The notes: generated from the sequence alone by a model not told the origin. Positions 8,244 through 16,412 are shown, numbered from the stretch's first letter. The stretch: DNA of 33,213 nucleotides from Epibacterium ulvae (GCF_018678075.1 NZ_JAHHIR010000106.1:1-33213); one strand, 5' to 3'. Numbers and translations: made by a program.

Positions 8244-9680
8244 ATGCGAAACCATTTTCCGTTCTTTCGACCGTCTTACGGGCAAAAGCTGGCCATGCTG
8301 GCCGCCGTGCCACTTATTTTGGCAACGGCAGCGATTTCGGTCCTGGTGACCTTCCAGTCGCGCCAGCTCGCCGAACGGGAGATTGCGGCGCTTGAAATAC
8401 AGCTGCTGGACGCGAAAAAGGCCGAGCTGCGCAACTATGTCACCCAGGCGCGCAACGGGTTTTATTACATCTACGGATCGGCCTCACCGAATGACCAAGC
8501 GGCCAAACAGCAGGTCGCGCAAATCCTCGCCGCGATGATCTATGGCGATGATGGATTTTTCTTTGTCTATGACTACGACGGCAACAATATCGTCAGCCCG
8601 CGCCAGACTGCGTTGATCGGCAAAAACTTGTCCGGTCTGACCGACAGCAATGGCACGCCGGTTGTGGACGAGTTGATTAACATCGCTCGCCAAGGGGCTG
8701 GTTGGCATACGTTTTTATGGCCCAAGCCTTCGACCGGGGAAGAGGCGCAAATGATCTCTTATGTTGTGGGTTTTCAAAGCTGGCGGTGGGCACTGGGCAC
8801 CGGGGTCTTTATCGACGACGTGTTGGAGACGGTGGCAGCGGCGCGCGCTGACGTGGAACAGCGCATTCAACGCACCTTCTATTACATTGGCGGCATTACC
8901 ATAATTGCGCTGGTGGTGGTCTTTGCCACCGGCATGGTTTTGAACATTCGCGAACGTCGTCTGGCCGATGCCAAGTTGAAAGAGCTGACCCAGCGGGTGT
9001 TGGACGCGCAGGAAGAAGAACGCGGCCGCGTGGCGCGCGAATTGCATGACGGGATCAGCCAGATGTTGGTCGGCGTGCGCTATGCCTTGGACATTGCTTT
9101 ACGCCGGATTGAACGCTCCGATTTTGACAAAGCTGCAACCCCGTTGACCAAAGGCGTCGCGCATCTGACCACCGCCATCAGCGAGGTCCGCCGGATCAGC
9201 CGCGATCTGCGTCCCGGCGTGCTGGATGACCTGGGCCTTGGCCCTGCGCTCAAAGCGCTGACCGAAGATTTCGCCACCCGCACCGGGATCGAGACCGAGT
9301 TCCACACCGTGGTTTTCCGCAACCGGTTGGAACAGGAAAGCAAGATCGCGCTCTATCGCATTGCCCAGGAGGCGCTGACCAATATCGAACGCCACGCAGA
9401 TGCATCCCGTGTGGAGATTAACCTGCGCGGGCATAAAAAGGGCGTGACCATGTCCATCCGCGACAACGGGGTCGGCCTTCCGACCGACAATAGACGTAGC
9501 CGAAGCGGAATCGGTCTGCGTAATATTCAAGAACGCGTTGAACAGCTTGACGGCACCTTCAAGCTGCTATCATCTTCGGGCGCCCGCAGTGGCACCGAGA
9601 TCATCGTGCGCCTCCCGCTCAGCAGCTTGCTGCCGCCGGGTCAGGATTGGTTGCCCGAGACTGACGACAAGATCGCCTAG
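8244..9680 (+). CDS. Cache-domain sensor histidine kinase (HisKA_3 type)
   Basis: 478 residues. Order: cytoplasmic N-terminus, membrane helix at about residues 15-38, periplasmic single-Cache sensor (about 40-205, with DDGFFFVYDYDGNNIV and the closing WRWALGTGVFIDDV), second membrane helix (about 212-235), HisKA_3 dimerisation domain (EEERGRVARELHDGISQ, phosphorylated His268) and HATPase at the C-terminus (NIERHADASRVE, DNGVGLP, SGIGLRNIQERVEQL). This type of Cache sensor generally binds small carboxylates. ATG 8244 was chosen because the frame upstream to GTG 8202 crosses a palindrome; no good Shine-Dalgarno exists for either. It is divergent from the TRAP operon and followed by its response regulator. 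Confidence 0.92.
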   Translation: MRNHFPFFRPSYGQKLAMLAAVPLILATAAISVLVTFQSRQLAEREIAALEIQLLDAKKAELRNYVTQARNGFYYIYGSASPNDQAAKQQVAQILAAMIYGDDGFFFVYDYDGNNIVSPRQTALIGKNLSGLTDSNGTPVVDELINIARQGAGWHTFLWPKPSTGEEAQMISYVVGFQSWRWALGTGVFIDDVLETVAAARADVEQRIQRTFYYIGGITIIALVVVFATGMVLNIRERRLADAKLKELTQRVLDAQEEERGRVARELHDGISQMLVGVRYALDIALRRIERSDFDKAATPLTKGVAHLTTAISEVRRISRDLRPGVLDDLGLGPALKALTEDFATRTGIETEFHTVVFRNRLEQESKIALYRIAQEALTNIERHADASRVEINLRGHKKGVTMSIRDNGVGLPTDNRRSRSGIGLRNIQERVEQLDGTFKLLSSSGARSGTEIIVRLPLSSLLPPGQDWLPETDDKIA

Positions 9681-9729
9681 GGAGTGAGGTGTGTCGTCGG
9701 GAAAAGAATGTGGCAAGGGAGGAGAACTC

Positions 9730-10374
9730 ATGTCTGAGATACTGACACGTGTGTTGATTGTAGACGACCATCCAATGGTGGCCGAAGGCATCCAGTCTAT
9801 CCTCGAAAGCTTTGATGATATTGAAGTTGTCGGCTCTTTGACTGACGGAAAAGACGCCGTTGCTAAAGTGCCCGAACTGCGCCCCGACGTGGTGCTGATG
9901 GATCTGAACATGCCCGGACTTGGCGGGTTGAGCGCGACAGAGATGATCCGCGAAGAAGCGCCCGAAACCCGCGTCTTGATCCTCAGCATGCATGACAGCC
10001 CCGAATATATCTCCACCGCGCTGAGCCACGGTGCGGTTGGATATGTGCTCAAAGACGTGCCCACCGATGAGATCAAGATGGCAATCGATGCGGTGATGCA
10101 GGGCAAAACCTATCTGTGCACCGGCGCCAAAGGCAGTCTGAAGCCCAAGGACAACGGCGATCGCGAGGCGCTGACGGGCCGAGAACAGACAATCTTGCTG
10201 CAGTTGGCACAAGGAAAATCCAACAAGGAAGTCGCGCGCGATCTCAATATCTCGGTCCGCACGGTGGAGACGCACCGCAAGAACATCAAACGCAAACTGG
10301 GGATTTCATCGACAGCCGGTCTGACCCGATACGCGTTGGAGCACGGAGTTCTGCAGGGCAGCGCGGGGTTTTAA
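9730..10374 (+). CDS. NarL/FixJ-type response regulator
   Basis: 214 residues. The receiver domain (about 4-125) has the acidic pair in LIVDDHP, the phosphoacceptor Asp58 in VVLMDLNMPG, the switch Ser in LILSMHDSP and Lys in YVLKDVP. The LuxR-type HTH (about 145-205) has LTGREQTILLQLAQGKSNKEVARDLNISVRTVETHRKNI. The start was put at ATG 9730, with GGAGG six bases upstream, rather than at 9691. It forms a two-component pair with the kinase 49 bases upstream; by position the likely target is the divergent TRAP operon (inference). Its stop overlaps the convergent VOC gene by four bases. Confidence 0.93.
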   Translation: MSEILTRVLIVDDHPMVAEGIQSILESFDDIEVVGSLTDGKDAVAKVPELRPDVVLMDLNMPGLGGLSATEMIREEAPETRVLILSMHDSPEYISTALSHGAVGYVLKDVPTDEIKMAIDAVMQGKTYLCTGAKGSLKPKDNGDREALTGREQTILLQLAQGKSNKEVARDLNISVRTVETHRKNIKRKLGISSTAGLTRYALEHGVLQGSAGF

Positions 10375-10757
10375 TCCTGCGCGGGTGTGATCCCCTGCCC
10401 AAAGAACACCAATGCACCGTCTTCATCCAAGACATGAAATTCACGCTGGCCATAGGATTGATCAAACGGCGCGCGCACCCGCTCATTGGCCAATCCATCC
10501 AGCGCGGGTTTTAACGCAGCATAAAGCGCATCTATCCCGTCCACATCGATATAGAACGAATGTTCATACCCCAAAGGCTGGCCATCGTCCCGCGGCGGAC
10601 ACTCCAACAGGCGAATGGCAGCCCCTTCGCGCCGCAAAAACGCATAGTTGTCCGTGCGAAACCCCAAGGCGAACCCCAAGACATCGCTGTAAAATGCCAC
10701 CGCACGATCAAGGTCGCCGCAGAGCACGAAGGGTGTGATCTGTTTGCAAATTGCCAA
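10371..10757 (-). CDS. VOC family (bleomycin-resistance-like) protein
   Basis: 128 residues with one VOC domain: ITPFVLCGDLDRAVAFYSDVLGF at the start, HSFYIDVDGIDALYAAL in the middle, and QREFHVLDEDGALVFFGQ at the end, the last being typical of the bleomycin-resistance/dioxygenase subgroup. The likely start is TTG 10757, since GAGGGG lies five bases upstream; the longer frame from TTG 10775 would contain this ribosome site inside the coding sequence. Its 3' end overlaps the response regulator by four bases, tail to tail. The ligand is unknown. Confidence 0.8.
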   Translation of the reverse strand: MAICKQITPFVLCGDLDRAVAFYSDVLGFALGFRTDNYAFLRREGAAIRLLECPPRDDGQPLGYEHSFYIDVDGIDALYAALKPALDGLANERVRAPFDQSYGQREFHVLDEDGALVFFGQGITPAQD

Positions 10758-10837
10758 AGGTGTCCCCTCTTCCAATTAACGGGTGCCGCGCCCGACATTC
10801 TGACAAATGGCACGAATATCCGAGATTTTGCATAAAA

Positions 10838-10852
10838 ACCCGTGAAACGGGT
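10838..10852 (-). terminator. Orphan terminator-like hairpin, - strand
   Basis: ACCCG (10838-10842) pairs with CGGGT (10848-10852) across a 5-base loop. On the - strand it is followed by a T run (CGGGTTTTTAT). No - strand gene lies upstream, so it would end a short leader or small RNA transcribed towards the VOC gene. The stem is short, so this is tentative. The rest of 10758-10948 has no gene that I can support. Confidence 0.35.
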
Positions 10853-10948
10853 CAAAATCGCTGCCCCTTATTTCCGATTATTTCAGGATTGCGCCCAAAA
10901 AAAGTAACAAAATGTCGTCATGAGGGGCATTTTCGACCTGTTTGCTGG

Positions 10949-10977
10949 TTGACGCCCCTTTTTAGCCAGCCTAATGT
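10949..10977 (+). promoter_or_regulatory. ilvB promoter
   Basis: TTGACG (10949-10954) and TAATGT (10972-10977) are separated by exactly 17 bases, a good sigma-70 promoter. Transcription would start near 10984, about 20 bases before the leader peptide ATG. Confidence 0.75.
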
Positions 10978-11006
10978 CCGCTGCAACGCAACGAGGAGCC
11001 ACCCTA

Positions 11007-11054
11007 ATGATTTCCCTAGTCGTAGTCGTAGGAACCACGCGCATGGGCCGGTAA
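11007..11054 (+). CDS. ilvL: ilvB operon leader peptide
   Basis: A 15-codon frame encoding MISLVVVVGTTRMGR, with GGAG at 10995-10998 eight bases before the ATG. Six of the first eight codons are Ile, Leu or Val, including four Val codons in a row (GTC GTA GTC GTA). This is the composition expected of a peptide that senses charged Val/Leu/Ile tRNA. It lies between the promoter and a terminator-like structure upstream of ilvB. It is too short for ordinary gene finders. The gene symbol is by analogy with enterobacterial ilv leaders. Confidence 0.85.
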   Translation: MISLVVVVGTTRMGR

Positions 11055-11108
11055 CGGTTGACCATAATCTACCCCATGCGCCTCCGACTGAAAATCGGGG
11101 GCTTTTTT
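11039..11108 (+). promoter_or_regulatory. Transcription attenuator of ilvBN
   Basis: The terminator is GCCTCCGA (11080-11087) paired with TCGGGGGC (11095-11102), followed by six T (11103-11108). A competing hairpin pairs GCGCATGGG (11039-11047) with CCCATGCGC (11073-11081) and takes two bases of the terminator's 5' arm. Inferred logic: a ribosome finishing the leader peptide covers 11039-11047 and lets the terminator form. Stalling on the Val codons leaves that segment free, so the upper hairpin forms and transcription reads into ilvB. The Val-codon stretch can also pair with the terminator arm (AGTCGTAGG with CCTCCGACT, 8 of 9), so the exact switching needs folding. Confidence 0.8.
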
Positions 11109-11161
11109 ATTGCTAAAACACGCAACGCGTAAAGACGATGTCGCCAATTGGAGCTAAGCAG

Positions 11162-12913
11162 ATGACACGTGAAATGACCGGCGCAAAGATGGTTGTCCAA
11201 GCCCTGAAAGATCAGGGTGTCGATACTGTATTCGGATATCCAGGTGGCGCCGTTCTACCGATCTATGATGAGATCTTTCAACAAAACGACATTCGCCACA
11301 TTCTGGTGCGCCATGAACAAGGGGCAGTACATGCCGCCGAAGGGTATGCGCGCTCGACCGGGAAACCGGGTGTTGTTCTGGTAACCTCTGGACCCGGTGC
11401 CACCAATGCGGTGACCGGTCTGACCGATGCGCTGTTGGATTCGATCCCGCTTGTGGTTCTGACCGGCCAGGTTCCGACCTTTATGATCGGCTCGGACGCC
11501 TTCCAGGAAGCCGACACTGTGGGCATCACCCGCCCCTGCACCAAGCACAACTGGCTGGTCAAGGAAACCGATGCGCTGGCAGGCACGCTGCACGAGGCGT
11601 TTCATGTCGCGACCTCTGGCCGTCCCGGTCCGGTTCTGATCGACATCCCCAAGGATGTGCAGTTCGCAACCGGCACCTATGCTGCACCGAAACCCTCGGC
11701 CTCGCATTACCAACCCACGCTCAAGGGCGATTTGGAAGAGATAACCGAACTGGTTGCCGCGCTTGAAAAAGCTGAACGTCCCGTGTTTTACACCGGCGGT
11801 GGCGTGATCAACTCTGGTCCGGCTGCCAGCCAGCTGCTGCGCGAGTTGGTGGATGCAACCGGCATTCCGATCACCTCTACCTTGATGGGTTTGGGTGCTT
11901 ATCCTGCCTCTGGTAAAAACTGGCTCGGTATGCTCGGCATGCACGGGCTTTATGAAGCCAATATGGCGATGCACGGCTGTGATCTGATGATCAACATCGG
12001 CGCGCGTTTTGATGACCGGATCACGGGCCGTCTGGATGCCTTTAGCCCGAATTCGATCAAAGCCCATGTGGACATCGACCCGTCGTCCATCAACAAGGTG
12101 ATCCGCGTTGATATCCCGATCGTCGGCGATGTTGGTCACGTGCTCGAAGACATTCTGACCGTCTGGAAATCCCGTGGCCGCAAGGTCAACCGCGAGGCCA
12201 TAGCCAAATGGCAGGCGCAGGTCACCGAATGGCGCAATGTCAATTGTCTGAGCTACACGCCGTCGGAAACCACGATCAAGCCGCAATATGCGCTGGAGCG
12301 TCTGGAAGCCCTGACCAAAGGCATGGACCGTTACATCGCCACCGAAGTGGGCCAGCACCAGATGTGGGCGGCGCAGTTCCTCGGCTTTGAGGATCCAAAC
12401 CGCTGGATGACTTCGGGCGGTCTGGGCACCATGGGCTATGGCTTTCCCGCCACCATCGGCGCCCAAGTGGCCCATCCGGACTCATTGGTGATCAACGTGG
12501 CAGGCGAGGCTTCCTGGCTGATGAACATGCAGGAAATGGGCACCGCGTCCCAATATCGCCTGCCGGTGAAACAGTTCATCCTGAACAACGAACGTTTGGG
12601 CATGGTGCGCCAGTGGCAGGAATTGCTGCATGGTGAGCGTTACAGCCACTCCTGGTCCGAAGCGCTGCCTGACTTTGTAAAGCTCGCCGAAGCCTTTGGT
12701 GCCAAAGGGATCTGTGTGTCCGATCCAAAAGATCTGGATGATGCGATCATGGAGATGATCGAATATGATGGTCCAGTGATCTTTGACTGTCTGGTTGAGA
12801 AGCACGAAAACTGCTTCCCGATGATCCCGTCAGGCAAGGCCCATAATGAGATGTTGCTGGGGGCCGCCGAAACGCAAGGCGTGATCCAATCCGGCGGCGC
12901 AGTGTTGGTTTAA
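11162..12913 (+). CDS. ilvB: Acetolactate synthase large subunit
   Basis: 583 residues. It condenses pyruvate with pyruvate or 2-oxobutyrate, the first shared step of Val, Leu and Ile synthesis, using ThDP, Mg and FAD. Seen: N-terminal ThDP-binding domain with catalytic Glu52 in LVRHEQGAVHAAEGYAR, SGPGATNAVTGL, the FAD/middle domain (about 190-330), and the C-terminal ThDP domain with NVAGEASWLMNMQEMGT and the ILNNERLGMVRQWQ loop. The expected GD motif reads GE at residue 449 (see findings). The start is ATG 11162 with TTGGAG eight bases upstream, not 11138. It is controlled by the leader peptide and attenuator and is followed by ilvN. Confidence 0.97.
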   Translation: MTREMTGAKMVVQALKDQGVDTVFGYPGGAVLPIYDEIFQQNDIRHILVRHEQGAVHAAEGYARSTGKPGVVLVTSGPGATNAVTGLTDALLDSIPLVVLTGQVPTFMIGSDAFQEADTVGITRPCTKHNWLVKETDALAGTLHEAFHVATSGRPGPVLIDIPKDVQFATGTYAAPKPSASHYQPTLKGDLEEITELVAALEKAERPVFYTGGGVINSGPAASQLLRELVDATGIPITSTLMGLGAYPASGKNWLGMLGMHGLYEANMAMHGCDLMINIGARFDDRITGRLDAFSPNSIKAHVDIDPSSINKVIRVDIPIVGDVGHVLEDILTVWKSRGRKVNREAIAKWQAQVTEWRNVNCLSYTPSETTIKPQYALERLEALTKGMDRYIATEVGQHQMWAAQFLGFEDPNRWMTSGGLGTMGYGFPATIGAQVAHPDSLVINVAGEASWLMNMQEMGTASQYRLPVKQFILNNERLGMVRQWQELLHGERYSHSWSEALPDFVKLAEAFGAKGICVSDPKDLDDAIMEMIEYDGPVIFDCLVEKHENCFPMIPSGKAHNEMLLGAAETQGVIQSGGAVLV

Positions 12914-12979
12914 ACCCGTCATTACAAGGTATAGCGGGGCGTATCGCCGCCCTGCCCCGATTTGAAGAAAGGGACGTAA

Positions 12980-13543
12980 ATGTCTGCTCTACATATCAAA
13001 AAAGGTTCGACCAAACATTCCGCCTATAACCTGCGCCCGACGTTTTCGGATGTTCAGGAACGCCACACGCTGGCCCTGTTGGTGGAAAATGAACCCGGTG
13101 TTCTGGCCCGCGTGATTGGCCTGTTTTCGGGTCGCGGCTATAACATCGAAAGCCTGACCGTGGCAGAAGTGGACCACACCGGTCACCTGAGCCGGATCAC
13201 CATTGTGACCACAGGCACACCTCAGGTTATCGAACAGATCAAGACCCAGCTGGGCCGTATTGTTCCGGTGCATCAGGTGAATGATCTGACCGTCGAAGGC
13301 CCGTCCGTCGAACGCGAACTGGCGATTTTCAAAGTCGAAGGCGGCGGTGACAAACGGGTGGAAGCGCTGCGTCTGGCAGATATCTTCCGCGCCAATGTGG
13401 TCGACAGCACGCTGAACAGCTTCATCTTTGAAATCACCGGCTCACCGGACAAGATCGACGCTTTTGCGGATCTGATGCGGCCTCTCGGTCTCACCAAAGT
13501 GGCCCGTACCGGTGTCGCGGCGCTGCTGCGCGGCGACACCTAA
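12980..13543 (+). CDS. ilvN: Acetolactate synthase small regulatory subunit
   Basis: 187 residues. It binds IlvB, raises its activity and gives feedback inhibition by valine. An N-terminal ACT domain starts RHTLALLVENEPGVLARVIGLFSGRGYNIESL (about residues 28-60); a second ACT-like C-terminal domain covers about 110-180 (ELAIFKVEGGGDKRVEALRLADIF). GAAAGGGA precedes the ATG. The 66-base gap after ilvB has a GC-rich imperfect hairpin (CGGGGC...GCCCCG) but no T tract, so cotranscription is expected. Its symbol could equally be ilvH. Confidence 0.96.
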   Translation: MSALHIKKGSTKHSAYNLRPTFSDVQERHTLALLVENEPGVLARVIGLFSGRGYNIESLTVAEVDHTGHLSRITIVTTGTPQVIEQIKTQLGRIVPVHQVNDLTVEGPSVERELAIFKVEGGGDKRVEALRLADIFRANVVDSTLNSFIFEITGSPDKIDAFADLMRPLGLTKVARTGVAALLRGDT

Positions 13544-13564
13544 GCCACAAGCCCTCTACCAAAG

Positions 13565-13649
13565 ACACCCGGATGTGCAGTCCGGGTGTTGATCAGAACA
13601 TGCGAACAACACGGCACGCGCCAACCCGGCGGGCCGTGTTTTGTTTTTT
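13565..13649 (+). terminator. Double terminator after ilvN
   Basis: The first hairpin is ACACCCGGA (13565-13573) with TCCGGGTGT (13581-13589), weak in T. The second is AACACGGC (13608-13615) with GCCGTGTT (13633-13640), followed by TTGTTTTTT, a good intrinsic terminator. The second lies inside the 3' coding end of the convergent gene. Confidence 0.75.
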
Positions 13650-14033
13650 GGATTTGTGATGGCTTGCGAATATGACAAGCTCGCCTGTCTTTTCCACATG
13701 CGCCGTACTGTTTGGGTACGGGCCTGATGCGGGTTTGGCACGTTCCGTAGTTGCATGTATCTGAGGCGCATCACTGCCGGGCAGCTCTGCACCCAAACCC
13801 ATATTGGCAAGGCTCGCCGCCAGAGCGGGACGTGACTCCCCCTCAACAAGCGTCAGTTCTCTTGCGTGCCGAAGGGAGCCTTTCAGCTCAACCTTAAAGA
13901 GAACACAATCACCGCTGTGCAAAGACAGATCATGGGTCGGATCACCATAGTAAAACGCAAGGTCACCGTGGTCTTCACACCAGATGACTGCTGCGTTTTT
14001 GGACGTATCATTCCATAGGACCACACCAATCAT
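13593..14033 (-). CDS. Divergent cold-shock-like small protein (uncertain)
   Basis: 146 residues, not firmly recognised. The first 65 residues follow the pattern of a cold-shock (OB-fold) domain: MIGVVLWNDTSKNAAVIWCE resembles the G-V-K-W-F-N...G-F-I strand order, DLAFYYG takes the place of the second RNA-binding motif, and LHSGDCVLFKVELKGSLRHARELTLVEG matches the closing strands. The aromatic RNA-binding residues are mostly changed. The remaining 80 residues are low-complexity and basic at the end (KSKKQNTARR). AGGAG lies nine bases before the ATG. The last 19 or so codons overlap the ilvN terminator, so the C-terminal tail may be a recent extension. Confidence 0.6.
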   Translation of the reverse strand: MIGVVLWNDTSKNAAVIWCEDHGDLAFYYGDPTHDLSLHSGDCVLFKVELKGSLRHARELTLVEGESRPALAASLANMGLGAELPGSDAPQIHATTERAKPASGPYPNSTAHVEKTGELVIFASHHKSKKQNTARRVGACRVVRMF

Positions 14034-14273
14034 CGCATTGCTCTCCTATCACGCTATGCACGTTCAACTCTCTCTATATTCCAATAAGAAAGATAATAAC
14101 TGTACTTCCAATTCGAAAACCAAACCGGGCATTTTGTGTCACGCGCGCAGTCAACTGACGCCAAATGGCGACATGATGATGCGATCAAGATACAAATGGT
14201 ACAGTCTTCGCGCTGTGGAGTCGCATTCCAGTACAATTTAGGGCAGTATCCGCCGTAGCGAGGTCAGGTGAAG
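14034..14273. promoter_or_regulatory. Divergent promoter region
   Basis: This AT-rich interval (240 bases) separates the cold-shock-like gene (-) and the HTH regulator (+), and must hold both promoters. TATATTCC and GATAATAAC at about 14073-14100 are possible -10 elements, but I cannot assign a clean -35/-10 pair. Confidence 0.3.
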
Positions 14274-15074
14274 ATGCCAAAGAATAAACGATCCCCGGTT
14301 GAATTACGCAATATGTTTGGACGCAACCTGCGGGAACTGGCGCAGAGCTATTCTTCTGTGTCAGAGCTCTCTCGCCAACTGGGCATCAACCGGACTCAAT
14401 TCAACCGATACTTGTCCGGCGAAAGCTTTCCCCGGCCTGATGTACTGGATCGGATCTGTCAGTTTTTTGGCGTTGACGCCCGCATCCTGTTGGAGCCGAT
14501 TGACGTCTTGGCCCAGAGCGGCAAGATCCTGAATGGACCGTTTCTTGCTAACTATTTTGGCCGCAACGCACAACGTGTGCCGACCGATGTCTTCCCCTCT
14601 GGGTTTTATTGTTTTTCCCGGCGCAGCTTTGTGCAGGCGGAAAAATTCGTGTTTGGTCTGGTAATTGTGTTTCGCGACGATGACGGCGTGACCTTTGTCA
14701 AAGGGTTCGAAGCCAAACAAGCGATGCAGTTCCATGGCCTGCCGACCGACACAGAAGCCCGTGAGTTTCGCGGATTTGCCCTGCCGCATGAGGATGGCGT
14801 GTCCCTGCTGATTGCGCGCAAGAACGCCGTCACCTTTTCCTTCAACTATCTGGCACGCGCCTCGTCGATGGAGAGCAATTTCTGGTCCGGATATGTGGCG
14901 CGCACCATGCGGGAATCCGAGCGGTCTGAGCGGGTGACGCGCATGGTCTATGAATTCCTGGACCAGGACATTTCGCGCACACTTGCGGCCGCCCGCATGT
15001 CTGGTTTTCTGACGGAGGAAGAACTGCCCTCGTATCACCGGCACCTGCTTCGGACCGGCGAGGCCTTTAGCTAA
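14274..15074 (+). CDS. XRE-type HTH transcriptional regulator
   Basis: 266 residues. An N-terminal HTH (about 10-70) reads MFGRNLRELAQSYSSVSELSRQLGINRTQFNRYLSGESFPRPDVLDRICQFF, with the recognition helix around NRTQFNRYLSG, as in Cro/CI-type regulators. The 190-residue C-terminal part has no domain I can name; its alternating hydrophobic strands (FVFGLVIVFRDDDGVTFVKGFEAK, GVSLLIARKNAVTFSFNYLA) suggest a ligand-sensing beta fold. ATG 14274 was preferred over GTG 14268 because the AGG-containing ribosome site fits better. It is divergent from the cold-shock-like gene and converges on prfB with a 24-base gap and no visible terminator. Its target is unknown. Confidence 0.8.
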   Translation: MPKNKRSPVELRNMFGRNLRELAQSYSSVSELSRQLGINRTQFNRYLSGESFPRPDVLDRICQFFGVDARILLEPIDVLAQSGKILNGPFLANYFGRNAQRVPTDVFPSGFYCFSRRSFVQAEKFVFGLVIVFRDDDGVTFVKGFEAKQAMQFHGLPTDTEAREFRGFALPHEDGVSLLIARKNAVTFSFNYLARASSMESNFWSGYVARTMRESERSERVTRMVYEFLDQDISRTLAAARMSGFLTEEELPSYHRHLLRTGEAFS

Positions 15075-15098
15075 CAAACACTGGACAGGCGTTGCGCA

Positions 15099-16223
15099 TT
15101 AGTCAGACTGCGCGTCTGCCCGGCTTTTGCCTGATACTTTCAACGCCAGGGTCGCCGCCATAAACCCGTCCAGGTCGCCGTCCAGCACTCCTTTGGTGTC
15201 CGAGGTTTCATGCGAGGTGCGCAGGTCTTTGACCATCTGGTAGGGCTGCAACACATATGAACGGATCTGGTTGCCCCAACCTGCATCGCCCTTTGCTTCG
15301 TGCGCGGCGTTGATCTCGGCGTTGCGGCGATCCAGTTCCTGTTGGTACAGGCGCGATTTCAGCGCTTTCATCGCGATGTCCCGGTTCTGGTGCTGCGACT
15401 TCTCGGAAGAGGTCACAACGATGCCGGTTGGGATGTGCGTGATCCGTACCGCAGAGTCGGTGGTGTTCACGTGCTGCCCGCCCGCACCAGAGGAGCGGTA
15501 GGTGTCGACGCGGATATCGCTGGGGTTCACGTCAATCTCGATATTGTCATCCACAACCGGATAGACCCAAACTGAGCTGAAGGACGTATGGCGTTTTGCG
15601 GCAGAATCATACGGTGAGATCCGCACCAGACGGTGGACACCGCTTTCGGATTTCAACCAACCATAGGCGTTGTGGCCGGTGATCTTATAGGCCACGGATT
15701 TGATGCCCGCTTCTTCGCCCGGTGTCTCGGACTGAAGCTCGACCGTATATCCCTTCTTCTCTGCCCAGCGGACATACATCCGCGCCAGCATCGACGCCCA
15801 GTCACAGCTTTCTGTGCCACCCGCGCCCGAGTTGATCTCAAGGAAGGTATCATTGCTGTCAGCTTCACCGTCTAACAGCGCTTCCAGCTCTTTTTCAGCG
15901 GCTGTCGCGCTGAGCGCTTGCAGTGCGGACTCGGCGTCGGCGATGACCTCTTCATCGTCTTCCATCTCACCCAATTCGATGAGCTCGATATTGTCGGTCA
16001 AATCCTGCTTGATCGACTTGAACGTATCAATCGCGTCCACCAGCATCTGACGCTCACGCATCAGTTTTTGCGCGGCTTCCGGGTCATCCCACAGGTTCGG
16101 ATCCTCGACCCGCGCATTGAATTCCTCCAGGCGATACTCGGCGGTTTCCCAGTTCAACCGCTGGCTCAGCAGGTCGAGCGACTTTTCGATCTTGGTCACG
16201 GTATTCTGGGTCTCGGCGCGCAT
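15099..16223 (-). CDS. prfB: Peptide chain release factor 2
   Basis: 374 residues. It releases the peptide at UGA and UAA stops. The GGQ motif is present in [21 protein letters not shown]. The stop-codon reading tripeptide is SPY (residues 203-205) instead of the textbook SPF. The start was set at ATG 16223 (MRAETQ) with AGGAA upstream; the open frame beyond it is not family-like. The frame is continuous, so the programmed +1 frameshift of many prfB genes is absent. In related bacteria prfB often follows amiC and mrcA; here a + strand Hint gene lies between them. Confidence 0.95.
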   Translation of the reverse strand: MRAETQNTVTKIEKSLDLLSQRLNWETAEYRLEEFNARVEDPNLWDDPEAAQKLMRERQMLVDAIDTFKSIKQDLTDNIELIELGEMEDDEEVIADAESALQALSATAAEKELEALLDGEADSNDTFLEINSGAGGTESCDWASMLARMYVRWAEKKGYTVELQSETPGEEAGIKSVAYKITGHNAYGWLKSESGVHRLVRISPYDSAAKRHTSFSSVWVYPVVDDNIEIDVNPSDIRVDTYRSSGAGGQHVNTTDSAVRITHIPTGIVVTSSEKSQHQNRDIAMKALKSRLYQQELDRRNAEINAAHEAKGDAGWGNQIRSYVLQPYQMVKDLRTSHETSDTKGVLDGDLDGFMAATLALKVSGKSRADAQSD

Positions 16224-16412
16224 GGTCGGAATTCCTGTCACTGTGTTCAGGCTGGCGTGATAAACCAGTGTCGCGGCACGAGCAAGCATATGCACCGGAT
16301 AAGTATCCCAGCGCGTCCATCACGCATACGCCATTTCAACGATATTTAAACAATACTGATCCTAAATTGACGCAATGTTCGTAATCAGTTTGCCCGGTTT
16401 TAGGAGTTGGAG

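Noticed and set aside
11255-12475. 406-codon open frame on -
   Set aside because: Antisense to ilvB; the His/Gly/Arg-rich sequence is typical of an opposite-strand shadow.
12914-12979. Terminator between ilvB and ilvN
   Set aside because: The GC-rich hairpin has a long imperfect loop and no T tract; ilvBN are expected to be cotranscribed.
16221-16300. Programmed frameshift in prfB
   Set aside because: The frame is continuous from ATG 16223, with no in-frame TGA early in the gene.
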